From Streptomyces griseoluteus (GTDB lineage: Bacteria > Actinomycetota > Actinomycetes > Streptomycetales > Streptomycetaceae), in contig NZ_SRRU01000006.1 in assembly GCF_004784465.1 (NCBI RefSeq), forward strand, positions 186,001 through 250,000: a stretch of DNA of 64,000 nt, given 5' to 3'. The notes under the pieces were generated by a model. That model ran no database searches. It saw only the letters and a program-made list of their open reading frames with translations, and had not been told where the DNA came from. This document shows, piece after piece, positions 52,132 through 60,613 of this stretch (position 1 is the stretch's first letter; every line of letters starts with the position of its first letter). Position numbers and translations under genes: made by a program.

Positions 52132-52551
52132 ATGACCGCAGACAATCGCTCCGCAGGCCGAGTCCCCGCAGGCACCCGGGTTCGGAACCGGCTCATCGCC
52201 TTGGCCGTGGCTGAGGCGGTAGCCGCAGCAACATGGTTGATCGGCAATGCGGCCGGTGCCGAGCTCACCGTGAACCAGAACGGGGTAACGGAGATCACTC
52301 TTGCGGGAGCTCTCGTCACCACTCTCTTTGCCGGCCTCGTCGGCTGGGGCCTGCTTGCCGTTCTCGAACGATTCACGCAACGGGCCCGAACGGCATGGAC
52401 GTACGTCGCCGGTGCAGTCCTTTTGCTGTCCTTGTTCCCCACGATCCTGGCTGATGCCACCACCGGCACACGTCTGACGCTGACTGTGATGCACCTGATG
52501 GTGGGCGCGGTTCTCATCCCGTCCTTCCGTCGATCCGCGCGCGGGACCTGA
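52132..52551 (+). CDS. DUF6069-like small membrane protein
   Basis: A 139-residue integral membrane protein with four hydrophobic helices: RLIALAVAEAVAAATWLIGN, LVTTLFAGLVGWGLLAVLE, WTYVAGAVLLLSLFPTI and LTVMHLMVGAVLIPSF. The pattern agrees with the DUF6069 family of actinobacteria. The loop after the first helix (AGAELTVNQNGVTEI) is likewise usual. Function unknown. It lies between the transferase and the lanI-type regulator and need not belong to the cluster. Confidence 0.7.
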   Translation: MTADNRSAGRVPAGTRVRNRLIALAVAEAVAAATWLIGNAAGAELTVNQNGVTEITLAGALVTTLFAGLVGWGLLAVLERFTQRARTAWTYVAGAVLLLSLFPTILADATTGTRLTLTVMHLMVGAVLIPSFRRSARGT

Positions 52552-52775
52552 GAACGTTTGGCAGGATCGGGGCATGGCAACGGGACCTGTTTCCGGTGTG
52601 AGAACGTCCACGTCCGCAACACCGAAAATCCAGGTCCCGTGGGGATGTGTCTCCGGCCTGATCACCTGGCACTGGTGAGCGCGCCGAAAGGCCCTACGAT
52701 CTCAGCATGGTGAGCCGTGGTAACGGCTCACCGACAGCACGAACATGAGATCGCACGACACGGCTACGCCGTGCC

Positions 52776-53561
52776 TCACTGGTTGCCGAGCCGGAATCCG
52801 ACGCCGCGTACGGTGACGATCCAGCTACTGGAACCGAGCTTGCTGCGCAGGCTGCTGACATGCGTGTCTATGGTCCGCCCGCGCAGCGGCACGGAGTCAC
52901 CCCACACCTGAGCTGTCAGCTGCTGGCGGGGAATAACCGTGTCAGGCCAGGAAGCGAGGAGGTGGAGGAGGTCGAATTCCTTACGGGTCACCTCGATCAA
53001 CCTTCCATCGAGGCGTACCTCCCGTGAGTTCACGTCGATCCGAAGGGGCCAGTGTTCGATCACCTGCTCCAGGGGCCACTGCGGCTGTATCCTGCGCATG
53101 ATGGCGTCCATACGGGCCATCAGCTCACGGATGCCGTACGGTTTGGTCATGCAGTCGTCAGCGCCGGCCTGCAGGACCAGCACGCGGTCGAGTTCGGACT
53201 CCCGCGCCGTGACGGCGATGACCGGAGTCTGACTGGAGGCCCGGATGCTGCGGCAGACCTCGAGTCCGTCCAGGTCGGGCAGGTCCAGGTCGAGCAGGAC
53301 AAGGTCAGCGTTTCGGTGGACTTGGAGCGCTTTGGTCCCGGTGGCAGCGCCCTCCACCCGGTAGCCGTGTCGTCGCAGCCCCTGTGCGAGCTCACTCATT
53401 CCGCTCTCCTCGCTTCCGACTGCGAGGATCGCCAGAACTCCCTGGCCCTGCTGCTCCGTCAGCTGTGGAACAACAGGGTGGAGGGGCCGCCGCGTTGGTA
53501 AGTTCGCGTGCAGACGTTTTGGCTTCCCGTGCCGTATCGTGCCCGTCGAAAACTGACCCAC
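52776..53561 (-). CDS. lanI: Pathway activator, atypical OmpR-type response regulator
   Basis: About 261 residues. The receiver domain (VLAILAVGSEESGMSELAQG; LVLLDLDLPDLDGLEVCRSI; GADDCMTKPYGIRELM) keeps the phospho-acceptor Asp and the Lys, but the two acidic residues of the metal pocket are Gly and Ser. It is therefore of the atypical JadR1/LndI kind, possibly ligand-responsive. The C-terminal winged helix ends in RGRTIDTHVSSLRSKLG..VRGVGFRLG. GTG 53561 has the site GGGGGAG just upstream; ATG 53648 is an alternative. Codon TTA (complement of 53499-53501) near the N-terminus makes it bldA-dependent. It is the likely activator of the cluster, encoded in the opposite direction. Confidence 0.88.
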   Translation of the reverse strand: MGQFSTGTIRHGKPKRLHANLPTRRPLHPVVPQLTEQQGQGVLAILAVGSEESGMSELAQGLRRHGYRVEGAATGTKALQVHRNADLVLLDLDLPDLDGLEVCRSIRASSQTPVIAVTARESELDRVLVLQAGADDCMTKPYGIRELMARMDAIMRRIQPQWPLEQVIEHWPLRIDVNSREVRLDGRLIEVTRKEFDLLHLLASWPDTVIPRQQLTAQVWGDSVPLRGRTIDTHVSSLRSKLGSSSWIVTVRGVGFRLGNQ

Positions 53562-55156
53562 TTGCTCCCCCTTGGTGTGAAAAATTCCCTCTTCGCGCGA
53601 TTGGTCATCGTAGAAGAAGTGATCCGTGACATGCCTGGTACGGCGCATCGGCTCGTGGCGGTTCCGGCACAGGGTCGAAAAATTCCTCCACGGATATGGT
53701 CTGGAGGATGTCTTCGTTCGTGATCACGTTTGTGGTTTGAGCGTAACAATCGAATTCCGTGCGGGCAAGCGAGATTTTTTGTGTGTGAGGTGTGACGAAC
53801 GGCACCAGGTGTATCGAGGCGCACGGGAATAGCCCGCAGCACCTTGGTGGAGTGTCGTCCGTCGACCCGGACGTTTTGAATTCTCACTCGTTGACGACGT
53901 GTGAGTGAGTTGGTGATTGGGGGGACCTGGCCGGCGGACGCCCATGAGGCCGGGCGGCTACCGCCAGGATTCAGGTCGCCGAAAGGCCGGTACCGATAGG
54001 GGTTCGCTGCCCTGTTCAAGGTGTGCGCCAAAGCCGAGGGCAAGTGGTGGGGGGTGGGGGTCGGCTGACGGGGAGTGTGGGAGTGCCCCGCTCGGTCAGC
54101 GTGGGACGCGGGGGATGGGGCCAAGATGTTCCTCAAGCCTCACAGGTTTCGTTGAAAAGTGACCTTTCGGCATCCGGGTGAGCCGACGGTCCGGCGGGAG
54201 CTGGAGACGGTCCGTGTCTCGCGCGCAGAAACCTGACAGGCTTCCTGGGCGAGGCTGAAGGTGGGGAAAGCGGAATTCCACCTTGGTGGAGCGAGCGGGG
54301 ACCGACCGGGCCAGGTCGCTGGTCGTATCCGGGGCACCGATGGTGCGACTCTCATCGTGCATCGGGCGGAGAGCTGGTTCTCCGTGTACACGATGTCCGC
54401 GACCGATATCCGCGCCCGAATATGTCTTATTCTCTTCACGGGGACGTCAGGTGAGCTGGTCGACGCCGACCTCAAGCCGGTCTGTCCCAGCCAGCCGGGC
54501 ACGAAACCACACCGAAAACGCCACCGAGACCTACTTGTGCTGCCGTAGGCTTGGACGTCTTTCCGTTCCCCCGTCTACGGGAAACCAAGCCTCTGTGGTG
54601 CACCATTTCAGCCCCCCGTCCCGGTCGTACATGACCAGGATCGATCCAACACGAAACCAGGGTGCTTGCCAACCCTGCTTCCCGCCAGCGTTCGTACCCT
54701 CGCGCCCAGGCCTTTGCCCCCGGTCGGGATCCTTACCGAGCGGACGTATCCGGCAGTCGCCCCCCCGGGCACGCGACCCTGTCCGTCTCACCTCCGCGCG
54801 ACGCGCCCTGGGCGGTGCCCCTGTGGGCACGTCGAGGAGCCCGAGCCGCTGGTCGCTGGGGCAAGTCCGGCGCAGGCGGCGAGGTGCGGAGGGGAAGCCG
54901 GATCCGTCGCCGACGACGATGAGGATCGCGGTCGTCGATCACGCTCGTCCTCCGGTCGTACTCCCTGCCCGGCCTTTCCTCGGCACCGCCGACCCCGGAG
55001 GCCGGACGCCCCGTTGCGGGGCCACCAACAAGGTAATGGGGCCCGTGAGCCCGACGCCGGGCACGACATCGGTCACCCCACCCGGCGGCGGCACGGGGCG
55101 TGGCGAAGCCGGGTGTCCTGCAGAAACGCATCAGAGATACAGAGGACGGTGCGCTC
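53562..55156. other. Long gene-poor border region
   Basis: About 1.6 kb with no convincing gene on either strand. The first 300 bases are comparatively AT-rich and probably hold the lanI promoter. A minus-strand scrap near 54540-54640 (ILVMYDRDGGLKW) vaguely recalls a lectin-like repeat but is broken. The stretch reads as decayed sequence between the cluster and its relics. Confidence 0.45.
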
Positions 55157-55231
55157 AGGGTCAACTCTCGGTGAACTGCTTGCCCCACGTCGCGCGGCCG
55201 AAGAAGCTGTAAAGCAGTCTCCGCCGAAGTG
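55157..55231 (+). promoter_or_regulatory. Inverted-repeat element, copy 4, orphan promoter region
   Basis: GGCCGAAGAAGCT (55196-55208), six bases, then AGTCTCCGCCGAAGT. The preceding GTCAACTCTCGGTGAAC (55160-55176) matches the lanV upstream block at the same distance. What follows is a decayed lanV-like sequence, so the element survives without a working gene. Confidence 0.6.
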
Positions 55232-55254
55232 GCCTTCCCCGGGCACCGATTGAC

Positions 55255-55435
55255 CACCGACGGGGGAGACGTGGAAGGGCGCACGGCCGAAACCGCACGC
55301 AGCGCGGGGCCGAGTCGGAGGACCGACCGGGCCGTTGCCGAGCGCTTCGGGTGTGTGACGGCGCACTCGTCGCCGTGCACTGCTCGACCGAGCCCGGGTC
55401 CGTGGCGGACGTCGTAAACCGGTGTATGAGGTCGA
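55255..55435 (+). pseudogene. Relic of a second lanV-type 5' end
   Basis: Following the orphan promoter, a GGGGGAGACGTGGAAG start region leads into sequence matching lanV codons about 15-50 in shifting frames. DRAVAERFG corresponds to GRAIAEKLG of lanV, and in another frame GALVAVHCSTEPGSVADVV corresponds to GALVAVHYATGADAAAEVV. At least one frameshift separates the two, and the match ends near 55430. It cannot encode a reductase. Confidence 0.65.
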
Positions 55436-55442
55436 CGCCGCC

Positions 55443-55640
55443 CAGCTGCTGATCCAGCGGTGGCGACCAGGGCGTCGGGGTGACGCACCTGGAGGCGGCC
55501 CGCAAGGCGCGACTGTCACCGTCGACCGTCGAACCACTCTGTCACCGGTCCGCGCCGGCGACGCTGACGCAAGATGACCGCTGCGACGCACACGGGCTCC
55601 CGTTCGAACCTGCGAGATGCGCGTGACCGACGCGGCGACC
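55443..55640 (+). pseudogene. Relic of a second lanZ5-type 3' end
   Basis: Sequence around ctggaggcggcccgcaa (55489-55505) matches the lanZ5 tract encoding VTPLEAARNTRDC at about 50970-51005. That around gcccatcc..TTCGAACCTGCG (55590-55620, reading HTGSRSNL in one frame) corresponds to THVGLQFEPA near the lanZ5 end. Deletions of different length lie between the matching parts. It directly follows the lanV-like relic, so a deletion has fused two former genes. Confidence 0.5.
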
Positions 55641-55819
55641 GCGTAGGCCCGGGCGGGAACGGCCCGGCCATCCCCTTGCTTCGCAGGCGACGCCCAGGTC
55701 CCGGACCTCGCGGTCGTCGCCCGCGCCGTTCCACGAATCACTTCACCGACCAGGAACCACCGGGCCGCCCGGTCCCGCCGGTTCTCACGTGTTCCATTTT
55801 CCAGTAGGGAGCAGTTCAC

Positions 55820-57307
55820 ATGCGTCCATCCAGGACACCGATCAACCACCGCCGGCGTGCCGGTACCTCCGCCGCCGTAGTGGCGATGCTGCTGGGCACC
55901 GCCCTCGGTGCCGGAGGCGGCACCGCCACCGCGGCGGCGGAGAGCGGGGAGGCCACGCGGGGCGAGGACAACGTCGTCCTGCAGTGGAACCAGGCGGCGT
56001 ACGACGCCATGGTGAAGAAGGCCGCGGAGACCAACGGCCTGAAGCGCCCGCCGCTCGGCAGCCGTGTGCTCGCCATCGTCCACACCTGCATATACGACGC
56101 GTGGGTCGCGTACGACGCGCGGGCGGTCGGGACCCAGCTGGGCGACGACCTGCGGCAGCCGTCCTACAAGCGCACGCTCGCCAACCGGAAGACCGCGGTC
56201 GACTACGCGGCGTACGACGCTCTGAACTACCTCTTCCCTGCCTACAAGAGCGACTTCGACGCCAAGCTGCGAGCCCTCGGCCAGGACCCGGCCAACACGT
56301 CGCGGGACACCAGGACCGCCGCCGGGGTGGCGCACACGGCCTGCGACGCGGTGATCGCCGACCGCCGGACGGACGGCTCCAACCAGGAGAACGAGTACGC
56401 CGACACCACGGGCTACACCCCTCTCAATCCGCCCCAGGACATGTCCGTGCTGGACAAGTCGACCGTCGTGGACCCGGTGCGCTGGACGCCGCTCAGCATC
56501 AATGGGGTCGTCCCGCCGTTCGCCACCCCGCAGTGGGGCAACGTCAAGCCGTTCGCGATCAAGGATCCGGCGGCCTTCCTGCCGCCCCCGCCGCCCGCCT
56601 ACAGGAGCGAGAAGCTCAAGGCGGACATCAAGACGATGATGGACTACAACGCCAACCTGACCGATCGCCAGAAGGTGATCGCGGAGTACTGGCTCGAGAA
56701 CCGCGAGACGCCCGCCGGCCACCAGAACAAGTGGGCCCAGTACATCTCTCGCCGCGACCACCACACGCTCAGTGAGGACGTGAAGATGTTCTTCACGCTC
56801 AACCTGGCCATGGCCGACGCCGGCATCGTGGCCTGGAAGAGCAAGGTGCACTACGACTACGCCCGTCCGATGACGGTGATCCGCTACAACCAGTCGGGCC
56901 AGCAGGTGCGCGGTTACGCCGGTCGCGGCAAGGGCACGCAGACGATTGCCGGCGAGACCTGGTCGCCGTACGTCACGACGCCTCCGTTCGCCTCGTACGT
57001 CTCCGGGCACGCGGTGTGGGGCGCTACGGCGGCCGAGTCGCTGAAGCTGTGGACCGGCAGTGACAAGTTCGGTGACTCCTACACCGCCAAGGCCGGTTCG
57101 TCCACCTACGAGCCGGGCGTGACCCCCGCCTCGGACGTGACCCTCAAGTGGGACACCTTGAGCGAGGCCGCGAGGGAGGACGGCCTCTCCCGCGTCTACG
57201 GCGGCGGTCACTGGACGTTCGACATCGACGAGGGCCAGAAGGTCGGCCGGAACGTCGCCAAGGCCACCTTCGCGGTGGCCATGAAGTACATCAACGGCAC
57301 CGCCTGA
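55820..57307 (+). CDS. Secreted vanadium-haloperoxidase-like (PAP2 fold) protein
   Basis: A 495-residue protein with a signal peptide (RRAGTSAAVVAMLLGTALGAGGGTATA, cleaved about residue 40). The mature part begins with NVVLQWNQAAYDAMVKKA and carries the vanadate/phosphate-binding motifs of the PAP2 fold: KVHYDYARPMTVIR, PPFASYVSGHAVWGATAAE (SGH) and YGGGHWTFDIDEGQKVGRNV. Related enzymes halogenate or dephosphorylate outside the cell. Activity is unproven. The start ATG 55820 follows TAGGGAGCAG. It lies beyond the relics and may not be part of the cluster. Confidence 0.82.
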   Translation: MRPSRTPINHRRRAGTSAAVVAMLLGTALGAGGGTATAAAESGEATRGEDNVVLQWNQAAYDAMVKKAAETNGLKRPPLGSRVLAIVHTCIYDAWVAYDARAVGTQLGDDLRQPSYKRTLANRKTAVDYAAYDALNYLFPAYKSDFDAKLRALGQDPANTSRDTRTAAGVAHTACDAVIADRRTDGSNQENEYADTTGYTPLNPPQDMSVLDKSTVVDPVRWTPLSINGVVPPFATPQWGNVKPFAIKDPAAFLPPPPPAYRSEKLKADIKTMMDYNANLTDRQKVIAEYWLENRETPAGHQNKWAQYISRRDHHTLSEDVKMFFTLNLAMADAGIVAWKSKVHYDYARPMTVIRYNQSGQQVRGYAGRGKGTQTIAGETWSPYVTTPPFASYVSGHAVWGATAAESLKLWTGSDKFGDSYTAKAGSSTYEPGVTPASDVTLKWDTLSEAAREDGLSRVYGGGHWTFDIDEGQKVGRNVAKATFAVAMKYINGTA

Positions 57308-57768
57308 CGCCAGGCGTTCCGCTGACCTCCTCGAACGAGGGGACCACTCGCACAGGCGCTCCTGTCGGGTGGTCCCGCGGTGGCCGGGCGACGGCCGTGG
57401 GCTTGTGGCCGGCACGTCGTGCGGCGCTGATCCGGGGACCCCTGCGGCCGTCCTGCGGTGGCCTGTGCCCATGGTGGGGACCGCGTCGCTGTCCCGGGTC
57501 ACCAACCACTTCGGCACTCCGACGGCTGCCAGACCCAGACCGCCGAAGCTGCCGGCGCCGCAGTTTCCTCGGTACCGACATCGCACACTGCGGCAACTGG
57601 AGCGGCGACGCGTTCGTCGACTTCATCGCCCCGCAGAACGACACCACCCGCCGACTGGCACAGGCATGGGATCAGCAGGCGGCGTGGGGCCTTGTTGGCC
57701 ACCGGGTTTCGGACCTTCGACCACGGCCGAACTCCCCGTACCCACCGTCAGACAGGAGGACCACCCCC
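57308..57768. other. Intergenic region with a coding-like scrap
   Basis: No complete gene. In the plus frame, about 57565-57690 reads IAHCGNWSGDAFVDFIAPQ and then TTRRLAQAWDQQAAWG, which looks protein-like but lacks a start and ends in unrelated sequence. Probably a gene remnant; no family is recognised. Confidence 0.35.
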
Positions 57769-58326
57769 ATGTCCCGCAGCGCAGGATTCAGCAGACGACT
57801 GCACACCGTGTGGACGTCGTTCGCCGCCGGCTACCACCGTCGAAGCGCGGCCGTCCTCAGGGTCAGCGTCGGAATCCTCTTCCTCTGGTTCGGCGGGCTG
57901 AAGTTCACACCCGCCATGAGCCCGGCCGAGGACATCGCCGTCCACGCGATGAGCGTGATGACCTTTCACGCCGTGCCGCCGGACGTTTCGCGACCTCTGC
58001 TGGCGACCATGGAGGTGGCCATCGGTCTCGGGCTCGTCACCGGGGTCCTGCTGCGTCTCGCGCTCGTAGTCTTCTTCGTGCACATGCTCGGCGTGTTCTC
58101 GACCCTGGTTCTCCTCCCCGGCGACGCGTGGTCGACCGTGCCGCTCGTTCCCACGATGGAGGGTCAGTACATCATCAAGAACATCGTCCTCATCGCCGCC
58201 TGCCTCGCCGTCGCGACCACCTCTGCGGCGTCGGCAGTCGGACCGGTGCCGACCATCACGCCCGCGCGCACGCAGCAGCCCGGCACGGAGGAAGCGCCGC
58301 TCACAGCCGGAACCGCTGCCCGTTAG
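57769..58326 (+). CDS. DoxX-like membrane protein
   Basis: A 185-residue protein with four membrane helices: AVLRVSVGILFLWFGGLKFTP, LLATMEVAIGLGLVTGVLLRLALVVFFVHML and IIKNIVLIAACLAVATTS. The WFGGLKFT segment and the Glu in the second helix are shared with the DoxX/DUF417 families. A Pro/Thr-rich hydrophilic tail ends the protein. ATG 57769 follows ACAGGAGGACC. Function unknown. Confidence 0.75.
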   Translation: MSRSAGFSRRLHTVWTSFAAGYHRRSAAVLRVSVGILFLWFGGLKFTPAMSPAEDIAVHAMSVMTFHAVPPDVSRPLLATMEVAIGLGLVTGVLLRLALVVFFVHMLGVFSTLVLLPGDAWSTVPLVPTMEGQYIIKNIVLIAACLAVATTSAASAVGPVPTITPARTQQPGTEEAPLTAGTAAR

Positions 58327-58999
58327 CCGGTCCTGTGCGGTGCCACCACCGTGCCGGTCCAGTCCGAGCCGCGGGTCGCATGCCAGAGCGGGGTCGGCCG
58401 GGACCAGCAGGTGCTGGGCACCTGCTCGCTTTCCGACCTGCCCTACGACTTCGCCGCACTGCGACGAACACGGCGCCGGCTGACCGTGGCGCAGGCCGGG
58501 GCGCCGACGCGTTGTCGACGGCCTCGGCGGGGACGGCCGGGCACCAGCCCAGAGGGCAGCATGCCGTGGGGCGCCGCGGCGGCGCAGCACGGCGACCAGC
58601 AGGCCGGCCACGGCTGGGGCAAGGAACGCGGCGCCGGTTGGGAGCGGCTCGTGGCGGGCGTCGCCCGGCGCGACGGCGTGGACCAGAAGGCCCCAGCCCT
58701 CGGCGACGGACGGATAGATCGTGTGCACGGCCGACCTCGCCGGCACGCTGGCCGGGGCACTCCGATCCAGGGTTCACGCCGCGGAAGTACTCCCACTTCC
58801 TGCCGCGAGTGGGCGCGCGGGGCAGCGCCACCATCGGCGCAGTCTTCGCGGAGCAATGACCGGACGCCGGTGCCCAGGGAGCGCGGCCCGTGGGAGCCCG
58901 CCGCAGGCGCAAAGTCCCGGAGAAGTCCCACGGATGCCGCCGCACCGCTTCCTGCTCCGCTTCACCGCAAGTCAGACAGGGTGCGACGGCATCCGTTCA
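58327..58999. other. Gene-free stretch with the right GTCCC repeat
   Basis: No intact gene. On the minus strand at about 58740-58560 a coding-like scrap reads VHTIYPSVAEGWGLLVHAV and then LPTGAAFLAPAVAGLLVAVL, as if from the C-terminus of a membrane protein. The right copy of the GTCCC direct repeat lies at 58911-58934, 66 bases from the end of the MurA-like gene. Confidence 0.4.
58911..58934. repeat. GTCCC-rich direct repeat, right copy
   Basis: AAAGTCCC-ggag-AAGTCCCA-cggat, the counterpart of 17682-17703 in the same orientation. The sequence between includes the entire angucycline cluster. Confidence 0.4.
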
Positions 59000-60529
59000 T
59001 CAGATGTCCCGGAAGATCTCGATCTGCGCACCGATCGAATTCAACCGCTCCGCCAGATCCTCGTACCCCCGGTTGATGACGTACACGTTGCGCAGCACCG
59101 ACGTGCCCTCGGCGGCCATCATGGCCAACAGCACGACGACCGCGGGGCGGAGGGCGGGCGGGCACATCATCTCCGCGGCGCGCCAGCGGGTCGGGCCCTC
59201 GACCAGGACGCGGTGGGGGTCCAGCAACTGCAGCCGGCCGCCGAGGCGGTTGAGGTCGGTGAGGTAGATTGCTCGGTTGTCGTAGACCCAGTCGTGGATG
59301 AGGGTCTGGCCCTGGGCGACGGCTGCGATGGCGGCGAAGAAGGGGACGTTGTCGATGTTGAGGCCGGGGAACGGCATGGGGTGGATCTTGTCGATCGGCG
59401 CCTCCAGCTTGGAGGGGCGGACCGTGAGGTCGACCAGGCGGGTGCGGCCGTTGTCCGCGAAGTACTCGCGGCTGCGGTCGTGGTCGAGCCCCATCTCCTC
59501 CAGGACCGCCAGCTCGATCTCCAGGAACTCGATCGGCACCCGGCGCACCGTCAGCTCCGACTCCGTCACCACGGCCGCCGCGACCAGGCTCATCGCCTCG
59601 ACCGGGTCCTCGGAGGGGGAGTAGTCGACATCGATGTCGATGTTGGGCACGCCGTGCACGGTGAGGGTCGTGGTGCCGATGCCCTCGACCCGTACGCCAA
59701 GGGCCTCCAGGAAGAAGCAGAGGTCCTGCACCATGTAGTTCGAGGACGCGTTGCGGATGACGGTCACGCCGTCGTGGCGGGCCGCCGCCAGCAGCGCGTT
59801 CTCCGTCACGGTGTCGCCGCGCTCGGTCAGCACGATCGGGCGGTCCGGGCGGACCGTGCGGTCCACCACGGCGTGGTACTGGCCCTCGGTCGCCGCGATG
59901 TCCAGGCCGAACCGGCGCAGCGCGATCATGTGCGGCTCGATCGTGCGGGTGCCCAGGTCGCAGCCGCCCGCGTACGGCAGCATGAAGCGGTCCATGCGGT
60001 GCAGCAGCGGGCCGAAGAACATGATGATCGAACGGGTGCGGACGGCCGCCTCCGCGTCGATCGCGTCCATCTCCAGCTCGGCCGGCGGGACCAGCTCCAG
60101 GTCGACGCCGTCGTTGATCCAGCGGGTGCGCACGCCGATGGAGTTCAGGACCTCCAGCAGGCGGTACACCTCCTCGATCCGCGCCACCCGGCGCAGCACC
60201 GTACGGCCCTTGTTCAGCAGGGACGCGCACAGCAGCGCCACACACGCGTTCTTGCTCGTCTTGACGTCGATGGCGCCGGACAGCCGGCGGCCGCCGACGA
60301 CCCGCAGGTGCATCGGACCCGCGTAGCCCAGCGACACGATCTCGCTGTCCAGGGCTTCACCGATCCGGGCGATCATCTCAAGGCTGATGTTCTGGTTGCC
60401 GCGCTCGATGCGGTTGACCGCGCTCTGGCTGGTGCCGAGCGCGTCCGCGAGCTGCGCCTGAGTCCAGCCACGGTGCTGCCGGGCGTCACGGATGAGCTTG
60501 CCGATGCGTACGAGGTAGTCGTCTGACAT
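59000..60529 (-). CDS. UDP-GlcNAc 1-carboxyvinyltransferase with N-terminal HTH (second MurA)
   Basis: A 509-residue fusion. Residues 1-65 are an XRE-type helix-turn-helix (LIRDARQHRGWTQAQLADAL..SQSAVNRIERGN). From about residue 70 the protein is an EPSP-synthase-fold MurA: VVGGRRLSGAIDVKTSKNAC, the active-site Cys in LPYAGGCDLGTRTIE, and VYVINRGYEDLAERLNSIGAQIE at the end. MurA transfers enolpyruvate from PEP to UDP-GlcNAc, the first step of peptidoglycan synthesis. Streptomyces have a canonical MurA as well, and this HTH-linked type is a recurrent second form. Whether it regulates DNA, acts as an enzyme, or both is open. Confidence 0.88.
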   Translation of the reverse strand: MSDDYLVRIGKLIRDARQHRGWTQAQLADALGTSQSAVNRIERGNQNISLEMIARIGEALDSEIVSLGYAGPMHLRVVGGRRLSGAIDVKTSKNACVALLCASLLNKGRTVLRRVARIEEVYRLLEVLNSIGVRTRWINDGVDLELVPPAELEMDAIDAEAAVRTRSIIMFFGPLLHRMDRFMLPYAGGCDLGTRTIEPHMIALRRFGLDIAATEGQYHAVVDRTVRPDRPIVLTERGDTVTENALLAAARHDGVTVIRNASSNYMVQDLCFFLEALGVRVEGIGTTTLTVHGVPNIDIDVDYSPSEDPVEAMSLVAAAVVTESELTVRRVPIEFLEIELAVLEEMGLDHDRSREYFADNGRTRLVDLTVRPSKLEAPIDKIHPMPFPGLNIDNVPFFAAIAAVAQGQTLIHDWVYDNRAIYLTDLNRLGGRLQLLDPHRVLVEGPTRWRAAEMMCPPALRPAVVVLLAMMAAEGTSVLRNVYVINRGYEDLAERLNSIGAQIEIFRDI

Positions 60530-60613
60530 GAGGTTGAGGTTATCTCAGATATGAGATCGCGCCTCCTGGGGGGTCCGTTCGGGTGACGTGGGGTCAACGG
60601 CCGCCGGTGGCGG

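Noticed and set aside
53562..53700. Fifth copy of the inverted-repeat element at the lanI promoter (GTAGAAGAAGTGATC)
   Set aside because: Only the GAAGAAG part matches; the right half-site and spacing are absent.
53626..53832. Small plus-strand ORF opposite the lanI promoter
   Set aside because: No family, no good ribosome site, atypical codon use; the AT-rich stretch fits a promoter better.
54540..54640. Possible bulb-lectin repeat on the minus strand
   Set aside because: One short match (LVMYDRDGGLKW) without the repeated pattern or a complete frame.
55820..57307. Haloperoxidase as a halogenase of the angucycline pathway
   Set aside because: It has a signal peptide and is separated from the cluster by relics; landomycin-type products are not halogenated, so a link is not supported.
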